Source: an uncultured Lachnospiraceae bacterium
Lineage (GTDB): Bacteria; Bacillota; Clostridia; Lachnospirales; Lachnospiraceae
NCBI GenBank assembly: GCA_947626435.1
Contig: CANQSB010000002.1
Span: 62,001 to 126,000 of the forward strand
Reading direction: 5' to 3'
DNA: 64,000 nucleotides
Part shown: positions 8,474 through 16,514 of the stretch, in pieces
How the letters are laid out: each line of letters starts with the position of its first letter
How positions within the stretch are numbered: the stretch's first letter is position 1
The notes under the pieces: generated by a model
The model's database searches: none
What the model was told of the DNA's origin: nothing
What the model saw: the letters and a program-made list of their open reading frames with translations, nothing else
Translations under genes and position numbers: made by a program

Positions 8474-9097
8474 ATGCGCGAGGGAAAGATATGCGTGCTT
8501 GGCGTGGCGGGCGGCTCGGCGTCAGGCAAGACCACAATCATCAAAAAACTGAGAGAGTATTTTGGAGACGGGATTGCCGTCATAAGCCATGACAGCTACT
8601 ATAAAGCGCATGACGAAATGCCCTACGAGGAGCGCTGCAGGCTGAACTACGACCACCCCGATTCATTTGAGTCTGACAAGATGGCGGAGGATGTACGAAG
8701 GCTTATCAAAGGCTACAGCATAGATATGCCCGTATATGACTACCGCATACACAACCGCTCAAAGGAGACGGTAAAGATAGAACCTAAGCCAGTCATTATT
8801 ATGGAAGGCATACTGGTGCTTGAAAACCGTGAGCTTAGGGATTTGATGGACATAAAAATTTTTGTCGACACTGACGCGGACGAGCGTCTAATGCGCCGCA
8901 TAAAGCGTGATATGGCGGAACGCGGGCGCAGCATAGAGTCCATTATCGACCAATACAGTCAGACCGTAAAGCCGATGCATGAGGAGTTTGTCGAGCCGTC
9001 AAAAAAGCATGCGGACATCATTATACCGCGAGGCGGCGAAAACATCGCAGGGCTTGATATGCTGACTACGTATTTAAGAAAAAAACTTAATGAGTAA
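8474..9097 (+). CDS. udk: Uridine kinase
   Basis: This 207-residue P-loop kinase phosphorylates uridine or cytidine in pyrimidine salvage. The Walker A motif GVAGGSASGKTT is at residues 9-20, followed by the DSYY/YDHPDSF substrate region and YDYRIHNR. The C-terminal region DTDADERLMRRIKRD is the lid. The ATG at 8474 is chosen because GGGGGA lies 7 bases upstream and the P-loop then sits at the normal distance; an upstream in-frame ATG at 8429 lies inside a fold-back and adds atypical residues. The last 11 bases overlap the convergent AraC gene. Confidence 0.93.
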   Translation: MREGKICVLGVAGGSASGKTTIIKKLREYFGDGIAVISHDSYYKAHDEMPYEERCRLNYDHPDSFESDKMAEDVRRLIKGYSIDMPVYDYRIHNRSKETVKIEPKPVIIMEGILVLENRELRDLMDIKIFVDTDADERLMRRIKRDMAERGRSIESIIDQYSQTVKPMHEEFVEPSKKHADIIIPRGGENIAGLDMLTTYLRKKLNE

Positions 9098-9845
9098 ACG
9101 CGTCTTCCCAGTTGTTTCTGAAATGCTTATCGCGGTATTTTGCGGGGGTTATGCCCTCGTATTTCTTAAACACCTGTATAAAATGGCTTTGTGACGAAAA
9201 GGCAAGGTAATTGGCTATGTCCGTGGCGCTGTAGTCCGAATAGCACAGCAGGTTTTTTGCCTTTTCAAGCTTCTGCAGCATGATGTATTCGCTTATGGAC
9301 ATTCCGATTTCCTTAAAAAACAGCTTTGACAGATAGCTTTCCGAGAGCTTTACATGATCCGCGAGCTGCTTTAGGGTGATGCGGCTGTGTATATGGCTGT
9401 AAATATAGTCCATGCACAGCACAATCGGCTTTGACAATATCTGGCTTTTTTTCAGCGCGAGCATTTTATTGCAGAAGTCGAGGCTCATATTGTTGTGTAT
9501 TTCCTCTATTTCCATAATGCTTTTGCAGGAATCCATTTTCCTTATGTAAAAATCGCTCAGACTATACGCCCTTTCCTGCTCCATTCCCTTGTCCACGCAG
9601 TAGCGCGTGATAAGGGCGGCGGTGATGACAAAATGATATCTGATATTCTGCAGGGAATTTTCCGAGAGAATGCCCATTCCGTTTGGATTTGTGAAGGTGT
9701 GCGAGGAAAGGTTTTCCGTTACGGCTTCGATATTTCCTTCTGAAACGGCGATATAAAAATTAAATTCATCTTCTATGGGGCGGTGCGCCCGAGCTATTTC
9801 GTGCTGTATAAATTCATCTTTGTACCATTCCTTCTGTATATCCAT
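9087..9845 (-). CDS. AraC-family transcriptional regulator
   Basis: The 252-residue protein ends in two helix-turn-helix motifs of the AraC/XylS type: RITLKQLADHVKLSESYLSK and, about 45 residues later, YSATDIANYLAFSSQSHF, ending with KYEGITPAKYRDKHF. The N-terminal ~150 residues are helical with no recognised sugar-binding cupin. It is divergent from the GH94 phosphorylase gene; the 338-bp intergenic region holds direct repeats of AraC half-site size. It is therefore the likely regulator of the beta-glucan genes. Its ribosome site on the minus strand is GGAGGG. It overlaps the udk end by 11 bp. Confidence 0.92.
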   Translation of the reverse strand: MDIQKEWYKDEFIQHEIARAHRPIEDEFNFYIAVSEGNIEAVTENLSSHTFTNPNGMGILSENSLQNIRYHFVITAALITRYCVDKGMEQERAYSLSDFYIRKMDSCKSIMEIEEIHNNMSLDFCNKMLALKKSQILSKPIVLCMDYIYSHIHSRITLKQLADHVKLSESYLSKLFFKEIGMSISEYIMLQKLEKAKNLLCYSDYSATDIANYLAFSSQSHFIQVFKKYEGITPAKYRDKHFRNNWEDAFTH

Positions 9846-10183
9846 AACAATCCCTCCATATTATTTTGATGTACTGATTATAAGATAACATTATTTTGAT
9901 ATTATGGCAAATAATATATAAAAATTTTTCAAAATTTTTGAAACAATGTCAATATTATTATATTTAAAACAATAAAATGATGTTTGCAATGCAAAAGTAA
10001 CTATATAATAACCATAATGACAGGTTATGATACGGCAAATCAAATATGACGGCAGATTAGATATGGCGGCAAATTAGACATGCAATATCATTATATGTAT
10101 ATCATAGAATTGCGCATTTGCAGTTGTTTGTCAGTTTATATCAGCTTAATTGTAAGATTAATTGTAAGAAACGGAGGATTTCA
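9846..10183. promoter_or_regulatory. Divergent control region between araC-type gene and GH94
   Basis: This AT-rich 338-bp region contains several ordered signals. ATTATTTTGAT occurs twice, at 9860-9870 and 9890-9900, exactly 30 bp apart beside the regulator gene. A small palindrome TTTGCA-A-TGCAAA lies at 9983-9995. Three tandem 17-bp repeats fill 10031-10081. TAGACA (10075-10080) and TATATC (10098-10103), 17 bp apart, form a weak activator-dependent-looking promoter immediately after the repeats. CGGAGG precedes the GH94 ATG. The arrangement suits activation of GH94 by the adjacent AraC protein, which is inference. Confidence 0.6.
10031..10081 (+). repeat. Three tandem 17-bp repeats (candidate AraC-type operator)
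   Basis: Units at 10031-10047, 10048-10064 and 10065-10081 share the pattern NACGGCAAATTAGATAT with a few substitutions and have an exact 17-bp period. The third unit abuts and partly overlaps a candidate -35 element (TAGACA). AraC-family proteins commonly bind direct 17-bp half-sites next to or overlapping -35, so this is a good operator candidate. Confidence 0.6.
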
Positions 10184-12889
10184 ATGAAAAGAATAGAATT
10201 TATTGACAATTATGGCGGCTTCAGGCTGGAAAATCCGGAGCAGCTAAGCTACCTGTATTTTCCGATTGCGGGTGAGACGGGCGTGATGAGCAGCATTACG
10301 CCTGAGCTTGGCGGCGACAGCAAGACAAGCCAAAATACATTTCTGCTGGAGCCTGTGACCTGCGAGAGCCTACATAACAATAAATCGACAAGAAATTTCT
10401 GGGTAAAGCTTGACGGCGGAGAATACTGGTCAGCGACAGGGGTAAGCTCTGGGCAGCAGGCGGAAAAATTTAAGAAGGACAAGGAAAAAACAAGCTTGGA
10501 AGCGGGGCTTCTGTACCAGACTGTGCGCCGCAAATCGGATAAGCTGCAGCTTGAAAGCGAGATAACCTCATTTGTGCCGTATAGAGGCATGAAAACAGAA
10601 TTGACTAAGATAGTCATAAAAAACTGCGCGGACACACCAAGGAGCATACAGGGTATATGTGCTGTGCCCATTTATGGCAGAAGCGCTGACAATATCCGCG
10701 ACCACAGAAATGTCACAAGCATGCTGAACAGGATATATACAATGGGCTACGGCGTGGCGGTGAACCCGACGCTGACCTTTGACGAGAGGGGACACAAGAT
10801 AAATCAGGTTGTGTACGGCGTGTTTGGAAGCTGTGGCGGAGAGCGGCCCGTCGGCTTTTACCCGACAGTTGATGATTTCATCGGCGAAGGCGGGAGCTTT
10901 GAAAATCCGCGCGCGGTGACAGACGGGGCGCTTCCCGTGACGGCGTCAGGGCAGGAGATAGACGGCTACGAGGCTATGGGCGGTTTGGAATTTACCCCTG
11001 TAACTGTTAAAGCAGGGGAAAGCCTTACCTTTATTATGGCGCTTTCGTATGGCGACGGGACAGTAGAGGAACTCGAGGCTGATACGGTAAAGCTGCTTGG
11101 CGAAGGCGCATTTGATGACTTGCTCGAAGATACGAAAAGACATTGGAGAGAGATAAACAATATCAGCTACAGCTCGGCGGATAAATACTTTGACAAGTGG
11201 ATTTACTGGGTTAATTTCCAACCCGTTTTAAGGAGAATTTACGGCTGCTCATTTCTGCCGCACCATGATTACGGAAAAGGCGGCAGGGGCTGGCGCGATT
11301 TGTGGCAGGACTGTCTTGCGCTGCTGCTTATGAATCCCGACGGCGTAAGGGAAATGCTGCGCAACAATTTCTGCGGCGTGAGAATTGACGGCACAAACGC
11401 GACAATTATAGGCAGCAGGCAGGGAGAGTTTATCGCAGACAGGAACGGCATAGCGCGCGTGTGGATGGACCATGGCGTATGGCCGTTTATCACGACAAAG
11501 CTCTATCTTGACGAGACAGGCGACTACGGCTTTTTGTTCGAGAAGATACCTTATTTTAAGGATAAAATCATATGCAGGGGCGAGGCGGCTGACGAGCTGT
11601 GGAATGAGCAGCAGGGCTGTAACCAGATGGACGCATTTGCAAAAGAATACAAAGGGACAGTACTGGAACATATTTTAGTCGAGCTTCTGACTTCATTCTA
11701 TGATGTCGGCGAGCATAACCATATCCGCATACGCGGGGCTGACTGGAATGACGCGCTTGATATGGCAAAGGAGCGCGGAGAGAGCGTGGCGTTTACGATG
11801 ATGTACGGAAGAAATATGCGTCAGCTGTGCGAGGTGCTTTATGCGGCAAAAGAACTTTTAGGCATTGAAAAAGTATCCATATTGAAAGAAATATCAATGC
11901 TTTTGGGTGATAAAGACTGGTGCTATGATAACGTCTCCGCAAAACAGTCGCTTCTGAAAAAATATTCTGATATGTGCAGCCATGAAGTAAGCGGCGAAAA
12001 AGAGGAAATCGCTGTTGACAAACTGATTGAAAATCTTTCAGGCAAAGCAGACTGGATAACAGAAAACGTGCAACGACAGGAATGGCTTAGCGAAGACAGC
12101 ACAACAGGCTGGTTTAACGGCTATTACGATAATGACGGACAACAGCTCGAACGCGCCGCGTCAAATGGCAATTCACAGATTATGCTCACAAGCCAAGTAT
12201 TCGCCATTATGTCAGGCGTCGCATCAGACGAGCAGACAAAGAGCATTGTAAAGGCAGCAGACAAATATTTATATGAGCCGTCAGTTGGAGGCTACAGGCT
12301 TAACACTGATTTTCACGAGGTTAAGCTGAATATGGGGCGCATGTTCGGCTTTGCATACGGACAAAAGGAAAATGGCGCAGTATTCAGCCATATGGCGGTC
12401 ATGTACGCAAAAGCGCTTTATGAACGGGGCTTCATCAAGGAAGGCTATAAAGTCATAAACAGCCTCTACAGCCACGCAGGCGATATAGAACATTCACGCA
12501 TCTATCCCGGCATTCCCGAATACTTCATGCCAAACGGCAGAGGCGTATACCATTACCTCACAGGCGCGGCAAGCTGGCTGCTGCTCACAGTACTGACAGA
12601 AATATACGGCATAAAAGGACAAAGCGGAAACCTCATGCTGGAGCCAAAACTTCTGGCAGAGCAGTTTGACAACGAAGGAAAAGCAAGCGTCAAATGTAAA
12701 TTCGCAGGCAGGAGCATAACAGTCATATACATAAATAAAGATAAGCGCGAATACGGCAGCTACAGCATAAAGAAAGTCAGCATTAACGGCAAAGAATACT
12801 CAAATATGAAAAATTCCGCAATCTCACGAGAGGAAATTCTAAATCTTGACGAAAACGCGGATAACAAAATTGTAGTAGAGCTTGACTAA
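10184..12889 (+). CDS. GH94 glycoside phosphorylase, probably laminaribiose / beta-1,3-oligoglucan type
   Basis: This 901-residue protein belongs to the cellobiose-phosphorylase family, which splits beta-glucosides with phosphate to glucose 1-phosphate in the cytoplasm. The N terminus (NYGGFRLENPEQLSYLYFP, then GVMSSITPELGGD) resembles my memory of laminaribiose phosphorylase more than cellobiose phosphorylase. The GH94 catalytic core is present: GRGWRDLWQDCLALL, GADWNDALDMA with the catalytic Asp, and the C-terminal GAASWLL/LEPKL region. There is no signal peptide. ATG 10184 follows CGGAGG; an earlier in-frame ATG at 10118 lacks a ribosome site. The last ~250 bases are A-rich. A GH17 glucanase gene downstream supports beta-1,3-glucan as substrate. 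Confidence 0.85.
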   Translation: MKRIEFIDNYGGFRLENPEQLSYLYFPIAGETGVMSSITPELGGDSKTSQNTFLLEPVTCESLHNNKSTRNFWVKLDGGEYWSATGVSSGQQAEKFKKDKEKTSLEAGLLYQTVRRKSDKLQLESEITSFVPYRGMKTELTKIVIKNCADTPRSIQGICAVPIYGRSADNIRDHRNVTSMLNRIYTMGYGVAVNPTLTFDERGHKINQVVYGVFGSCGGERPVGFYPTVDDFIGEGGSFENPRAVTDGALPVTASGQEIDGYEAMGGLEFTPVTVKAGESLTFIMALSYGDGTVEELEADTVKLLGEGAFDDLLEDTKRHWREINNISYSSADKYFDKWIYWVNFQPVLRRIYGCSFLPHHDYGKGGRGWRDLWQDCLALLLMNPDGVREMLRNNFCGVRIDGTNATIIGSRQGEFIADRNGIARVWMDHGVWPFITTKLYLDETGDYGFLFEKIPYFKDKIICRGEAADELWNEQQGCNQMDAFAKEYKGTVLEHILVELLTSFYDVGEHNHIRIRGADWNDALDMAKERGESVAFTMMYGRNMRQLCEVLYAAKELLGIEKVSILKEISMLLGDKDWCYDNVSAKQSLLKKYSDMCSHEVSGEKEEIAVDKLIENLSGKADWITENVQRQEWLSEDSTTGWFNGYYDNDGQQLERAASNGNSQIMLTSQVFAIMSGVASDEQTKSIVKAADKYLYEPSVGGYRLNTDFHEVKLNMGRMFGFAYGQKENGAVFSHMAVMYAKALYERGFIKEGYKVINSLYSHAGDIEHSRIYPGIPEYFMPNGRGVYHYLTGAASWLLLTVLTEIYGIKGQSGNLMLEPKLLAEQFDNEGKASVKCKFAGRSITVIYINKDKREYGSYSIKKVSINGKEYSNMKNSAISREEILNLDENADNKIVVELD

Positions 12890-12971
12890 TCAGCTATATC
12901 TTATGTTGTCGGCAGAATGAATTTGGAAGTATTTGCGGGACGCTGTTTCGATAACATAGTGTGCAAAGATT

Positions 12972-13242
12972 TTGGTTGAAACGGAATTATATAATACGGA
13001 TATGGAAGTCCGCAATCTGATAGACTGGGTATGTGTATCGGAGCAGATAAAGGAAAATAACAATGCAATCCGTAGTTTAACGGGGGGAGTACCGGAAGAT
13101 AGAACCGGAATGCCGGGAGGAAATGCAGGAGAAACCGGAACGCATGAAAGAACTTTGCAAAGAGCGCAATAATCTGTATGAAAAGCAGAATGATCTGAAT
13201 TTACATATTTCCCATTCATTGAATAAATCAAAATTTGATTGA
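12972..13242 (+). pseudogene. Frameshifted small coiled-coil gene remnant
   Basis: A frame opening with TTG at 12972 reads to a six-G run near 13082-13087. Removing one G joins it to the next frame, which runs on as EYRKIEPECREEMQEKP and KELCKERNNLYEKQ to TGA at 13240-13242. The joined ~90-residue product would be charged and coiled-coil-like. In the unshifted frame the protein becomes glycine/proline-rich and stops at 13172. No ribosome site precedes the TTG. I do not recognise the family; it looks like a decayed passenger at the left edge of the restriction-modification island. Confidence 0.45.
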
Positions 13243-13252
13243 AATATTCAAT
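13214..13252 (+). promoter_or_regulatory. Three adjacent inverted repeats, candidate controller-protein operator
   Basis: Perfect small palindromes lie side by side: ATTCA-T-TGAAT (13214-13224), AATCAAA-A-TTTGATT (13226-13240) and ATTGAA-ATA-TTCAAT (13238-13252). The last overlaps the -35 element of the controller promoter. Restriction-modification controller proteins bind such repeated symmetric sites to time endonuclease expression. Confidence 0.55.
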
Positions 13253-13267
13253 ATTATTTGGTATAAT
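13239..13267 (+). promoter_or_regulatory. Promoter of the restriction-modification operon
   Basis: TTGAAA (13239-13244) and TATAAT (13262-13267) are 17 bp apart, about 42 bp before the controller start. This is nearly ideal sigma-A spacing, and the -35 lies inside an inverted repeat. Confidence 0.75.
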
Positions 13268-13308
13268 TATGAAATCGATAAAGAGGAAATTTTGCAAGGG
13301 TGGAAATT

Positions 13309-13539
13309 ATGGTGAAAGTCAATTATAATAAGCTTTGGAAATTGCTGATAGATAAGGGGATGAGCAAAACACAGCTCAGAGAACAAACTGGAATTACTAC
13401 AAATGTAATTGCGAAAATGGGAAAAAATGAAAATGTATCTACAGAAGTTATTTGTAAGATTTGTGAAACACTAAACTGCCAGATTACTGATATTATAGAA
13501 CTGATTGAGGAAGATGGAAAAATGTTTCATGTGTCCTAA
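13309..13539 (+). CDS. XRE-type helix-turn-helix controller protein
   Basis: The 76-residue protein is a Cro/C1-type helix-turn-helix: NKLWKLLIDKGMSKTQLRE, then GITTNVIAKMGKNENVSTEV and ICKICETLNCQITDII. The ATG at 13309 is preferred (AAGGGTGG 5-12 bases upstream); an in-frame GTG at 13300 would overlap that site. It lies 49 bp before a cytosine methyltransferase and behind a promoter with inverted repeats, so it is probably the C-protein that times methylase and nuclease expression. This YozG-like HTH group also includes free-standing regulators, so the controller role is inferred from context. Confidence 0.85.
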   Translation: MVKVNYNKLWKLLIDKGMSKTQLREQTGITTNVIAKMGKNENVSTEVICKICETLNCQITDIIELIEEDGKMFHVS

Positions 13540-13588
13540 GAATTGGACAAATGTTATGGCAGTATGATAAAAAAGAAGGAGTATCAAT

Positions 13589-14623
13589 ATGTTTTGTACC
13601 ATTGAATTATTTGCCGGCGCGGGCGGACTTGCATTAGGAATTGAAAAGGCTGGCTTTGAAACGCTTGGATTGATTGAAGTTGATAAAGATGCGGCGGATA
13701 CATTGAAAAAGAATAGACCTAACTGGAATGTTATAAATGATGACATTGCCAATATTTCTTGTCTGGATCTGGAAGAATATTTTCATCTGAAGAAAGGTGA
13801 GTTAGATTTATTATCGGGAGGAGCGCCGTGTCAAGCATTTTCTTACGCAGGAAAAAGGCTTGGCTTGGAAGATGCCAGAGGGACGCTTTTTTATCACTAT
13901 GCGTTATTTTTGCAGAAATTGCAGCCGAAAATGTTTCTGTTTGAAAATGTTAGAGGACTGCTTACACATGATCATGGAAATACATATAAGACTATGTTGA
14001 ATATCTTCAAAAAAGCAGGATATACAATTGACAAAAAAGTATTAAATGCATGGGATTATGGAGTTCCCCAGAAAAGGGAGCGGTTGATTACGATTGGAAT
14101 TAGAAATGATTTAGTAGGGAAAACAGAGTATACTTTCCCGAAGCCGCATGATTATAAACCTGTGCTGAGGGATGTTTTGTTGGATTGCCCGGATAGTCCA
14201 TTTATCCCATACGGGGAAAAAAAGAAAAAAATATTTGAGTTGGTTCCGGCGGGTGGGTACTGGCGGGATATCGATCCTAGTGTAGCAAAAGAATACATGA
14301 AAAGTTGTTGGGAAATGGAAGGCGGACGTACAGGAATTTTACGAAGAATGAGTTTAGATGAACCGTCACTGACTGTACTGACATCGCCGTCCCAAAAGCA
14401 GACAGAACGCTGCCATCCTTTAGAAGCGCGACCTTTTACAATAAGAGAAAATGCAAGGTGTCAGACTTTCCCGGATGAGTGGGAATTTTGTGGGAATGTT
14501 TCATCACAGTATAAACAAGTAGGGAATGCAGTTCCTGTTAATTTGGCGCAAGATATTGCAATAGAAATTTATCATTCGCTTGCTATACTGAAAAAAGGGG
14601 AGAAAATTAAGGAGGCAATGTAA
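13589..14623 (+). CDS. DNA (cytosine-5-)-methyltransferase, predicted GGNCC specificity
   Basis: This 344-residue C5 methyltransferase has the full motif set: LFAGAGG (residues 7-13, SAM binding), GGAPCQAFS with catalytic Cys81, FENVRG (118-123) and QKRERL (161-166), and a C-terminal QVGNAVPVNLA (motif X). Between motifs VIII and IX lies the target-recognition region. It protects host DNA from the adjacent Eco47II-family nuclease. Its stop overlaps the nuclease start (TAATG at 14622-14626). AAGAAGGAG precedes the ATG. Codon use is more A/T-rich than the flanking GH94 gene, in line with horizontal transfer. The GGNCC target is inferred only from the nuclease family. Confidence 0.93.
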   Translation: MFCTIELFAGAGGLALGIEKAGFETLGLIEVDKDAADTLKKNRPNWNVINDDIANISCLDLEEYFHLKKGELDLLSGGAPCQAFSYAGKRLGLEDARGTLFYHYALFLQKLQPKMFLFENVRGLLTHDHGNTYKTMLNIFKKAGYTIDKKVLNAWDYGVPQKRERLITIGIRNDLVGKTEYTFPKPHDYKPVLRDVLLDCPDSPFIPYGEKKKKIFELVPAGGYWRDIDPSVAKEYMKSCWEMEGGRTGILRRMSLDEPSLTVLTSPSQKQTERCHPLEARPFTIRENARCQTFPDEWEFCGNVSSQYKQVGNAVPVNLAQDIAIEIYHSLAILKKGEKIKEAM

Positions 14624-15522
14624 TGAGTTGGTCATTGGATTTTATATCGGAAGAGGATTTTGTAAAGCATGTCGGGGCAACGATAGAGAAGTATGGGGAA
14701 AAACTCGAATCATACGATGTCAAGCGTTTTAACAAGAATATTATTGATCCGATAAAGCTGATTTTCGATAAAACGGTATATCAGACTTCATGGGAAGAAA
14801 TGGTTGGAAATGAAATATTTCGCCAGCGTGATAAATCGAACAATAACGATATAGGTTATTTTCATCAGAGAATATTCCAATACATAGATAAGTGCAGAGT
14901 GCCAGAGAATGGGAAAGAGGGAGGCTGGGATGTCATTTATCAAAATCCGGACGGAATAGTGTTGCCTGATGGGGATAAGGTTCATACGGTGTATGTGGAA
15001 ATGAAAAACAAGCATAATACAATGAACTCAGCTTCCGCAGGCAAAACCTATATAAAGATGCAGAATCAGCTATTGAGTGATGATGACTGCGCCTGTTTTT
15101 TGGTAGAGGCAATCGCTCAAAAGTCGCAGAACATAAAGTGGGAAACTACGGTAGATGGTAAACGCGTATCACATAAAAGAATACGACGAGTAAGCCTGGA
15201 TCAGTTTTATGCAATTACGGTCGGGGAAGAGGATGCGTTTTATAATATGTGTATGGTTCTTCCGAGTGTAATCGAAAAAGTGGTCAAGCAGGATGGTGCA
15301 GTTCAGATTCCGCATGACACTGTACTACAGGAATTGAAAAATATTGCTGCAATGTCAGGTAAAGAAACAGAAGATATGGCAATGGCTATTGCAGTGTATA
15401 TGTTGGGATTTAATTCTTATTTGGGATTTTCCGACTTGATAGGAAATGCTAGTGGCAGCATAGAAAATGATAATTTTTTGAAACGAATTTATGCTTATGC
15501 AAAAGGTATAAATGAAATATAA
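14623..15522 (+). CDS. Type II restriction endonuclease, Eco47II family
   Basis: This 299-residue protein resembles the Eco47II family (RE_Eco47II), which cleaves GGNCC. Recognisable blocks are FNKNIIDPIKLIFDK, the NEIFRQRDKSNNNDIGYFHQ block, and GWDVIYQNPDG followed about 15 residues on by VEMKNKHNTMN, where the D-then-E-x-K order is a PD-(D/E)xK-like catalytic arrangement. It starts at ATG 14623 inside TAATG, directly coupled to the methyltransferase stop. Length is normal and no frameshift is visible, so the system may be active. The A/T-rich codon use differs from the flanking carbohydrate genes. Confidence 0.88.
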   Translation: MSWSLDFISEEDFVKHVGATIEKYGEKLESYDVKRFNKNIIDPIKLIFDKTVYQTSWEEMVGNEIFRQRDKSNNNDIGYFHQRIFQYIDKCRVPENGKEGGWDVIYQNPDGIVLPDGDKVHTVYVEMKNKHNTMNSASAGKTYIKMQNQLLSDDDCACFLVEAIAQKSQNIKWETTVDGKRVSHKRIRRVSLDQFYAITVGEEDAFYNMCMVLPSVIEKVVKQDGAVQIPHDTVLQELKNIAAMSGKETEDMAMAIAVYMLGFNSYLGFSDLIGNASGSIENDNFLKRIYAYAKGINEI

Positions 15523-15635
15523 GCAGTTGGTGACAGGTGGACACATGACAGTGCCATGTGTAAATAATTCAAGAAATGGAAATAATAATATGATATTAAG
15601 CAAAGTATTCTTATTACAATAAACGGAGGTGAGAT

Positions 15636-16088
15636 TTAGAAAATTCACAACAAATACAAGTCGGCTCAATTGTTATTGCAAACGCCATGGGAATAGATGA
15701 AAAAAGGGCGAGAGAAATTGTCTTAATTATTGGTACATAGAATCCAAAAAGGAGAAAAAATAGAAAAGTTCGCGCCAGGATAGCTATGGCAGTTGAGATT
15801 GTTGATCAAATAGATGATGATGCGCTATGTGCTCTTACGGTATCACATGCGATTAGCAGCTTACTTCCAACGGCTAATTCCGTTAAGGAAGGATTAGATA
15901 TACTGGAAAATATATTCAATAAACTTATGTATACCGGATTACCGAGAGGACAGAAATGGTTAGATCATTTAGAGATATTAGATGCGGTTCGCTTGTTGTC
16001 ATTTGGTAACTTAAAGAAAATAAATCAGTTATCAAATATATCAAACAACCAACGGAATATTTATGCGGACAGGCATGTGTTGCGATGA
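15636..16088 (+). pseudogene. Decayed gene with lost start and in-frame stop
   Basis: A strong ribosome site GGAGGTGA (15625-15632) is followed, at the right distance, by TTAGAAAAT, as if a TTG start had become TTA. The frame reads ENSQQIQVGSIVIANAMG and DEKRAREIVLIIGT, hits TAG at 15738-15740, then continues in the same frame with AMAVEIVDQIDDDALCAL and WLDHLEILDAVRLLSFG to 16088. The second part recalls the LPO_1073/Vpar_1526 family from memory, which is unverified. The stop, the missing start and the out-of-frame neighbour all point to decay. An intact ATG at 15786 could still yield a 100-residue fragment. Confidence 0.5.
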
Positions 16089-16387
16089 TTGCGAATGTTT
16101 CGGTAGATGATGTTATTCAGGTGATGCATAATGATAAAGGAACTGGAAAAAAAGATATTGCAAAAGCATTGGAGCATTATGGTATCACTCAGGCGAAAAC
16201 AATGACAAAGGCAGATAATTCCACACCATTGCCATCAGTGTGTATTCTGAAAGTATTATTACCAAAATATAGTCATTGGATTTTGTATTATTATGGAAAA
16301 TATTATGATCCAGAATTTGGGCTGATGGATGAACTATATGGCAGAGCAAGGATTCAGTCTTATTTGGAATTATTTATAGATGAATAA
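16010..16387 (+). pseudogene. C39-like cysteine peptidase gene without a usable start
   Basis: The frame opens after TAA 16007-16009 and reads IKQPTEYLCGQACVAMIA, a C39/papain-like peptidase motif with its catalytic cysteine, then NDKGTGKKDIAKALEHYGI, SHWILYYYGKYYDPEFG (catalytic His region) and ELFIDE. No ATG, GTG or TTG lies before the cysteine motif; the first ATG (16085) is past it. ATC at 16031 sits where a start would be expected and may be a mutated ATG. It overlaps the end of the preceding pseudogene in another frame. It may be a remnant of a self-standing ~120-residue peptidase; readthrough from upstream is less likely. Confidence 0.5.
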
Positions 16388-16441
16388 TTGTTTTCAGAGT
16401 AAAATATCCTATTGTAAGTAGGAATTTTCAAAGTTCCATTC

Positions 16442-16483
16442 GACTAAATTCGGACAGTTGAGAACACATAACACAATTACCTA
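16442..16483 (+). repeat. Palindromic-element copy C (one arm only)
   Basis: The arm GACTAAATTCGGAC followed by GTTGAGAACAC and ending ACCTAT matches the outer arm of copy A (35131-35165) and, reversed, copy B (36085-36125). The opposite arm is missing here. It ends 31 bp before the GH17 start codon. Confidence 0.6.
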
Positions 16484-16514
16484 TATAAATATAACACAAA
16501 GCGAGGTATTGAAC

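Noticed and set aside
12904-12913. TATGTTGTCG 3' of GH94, resembling the end of the palindromic element
   Set aside because: Only ten bases match and the orientation does not fit a split element together with copy C; probably chance.
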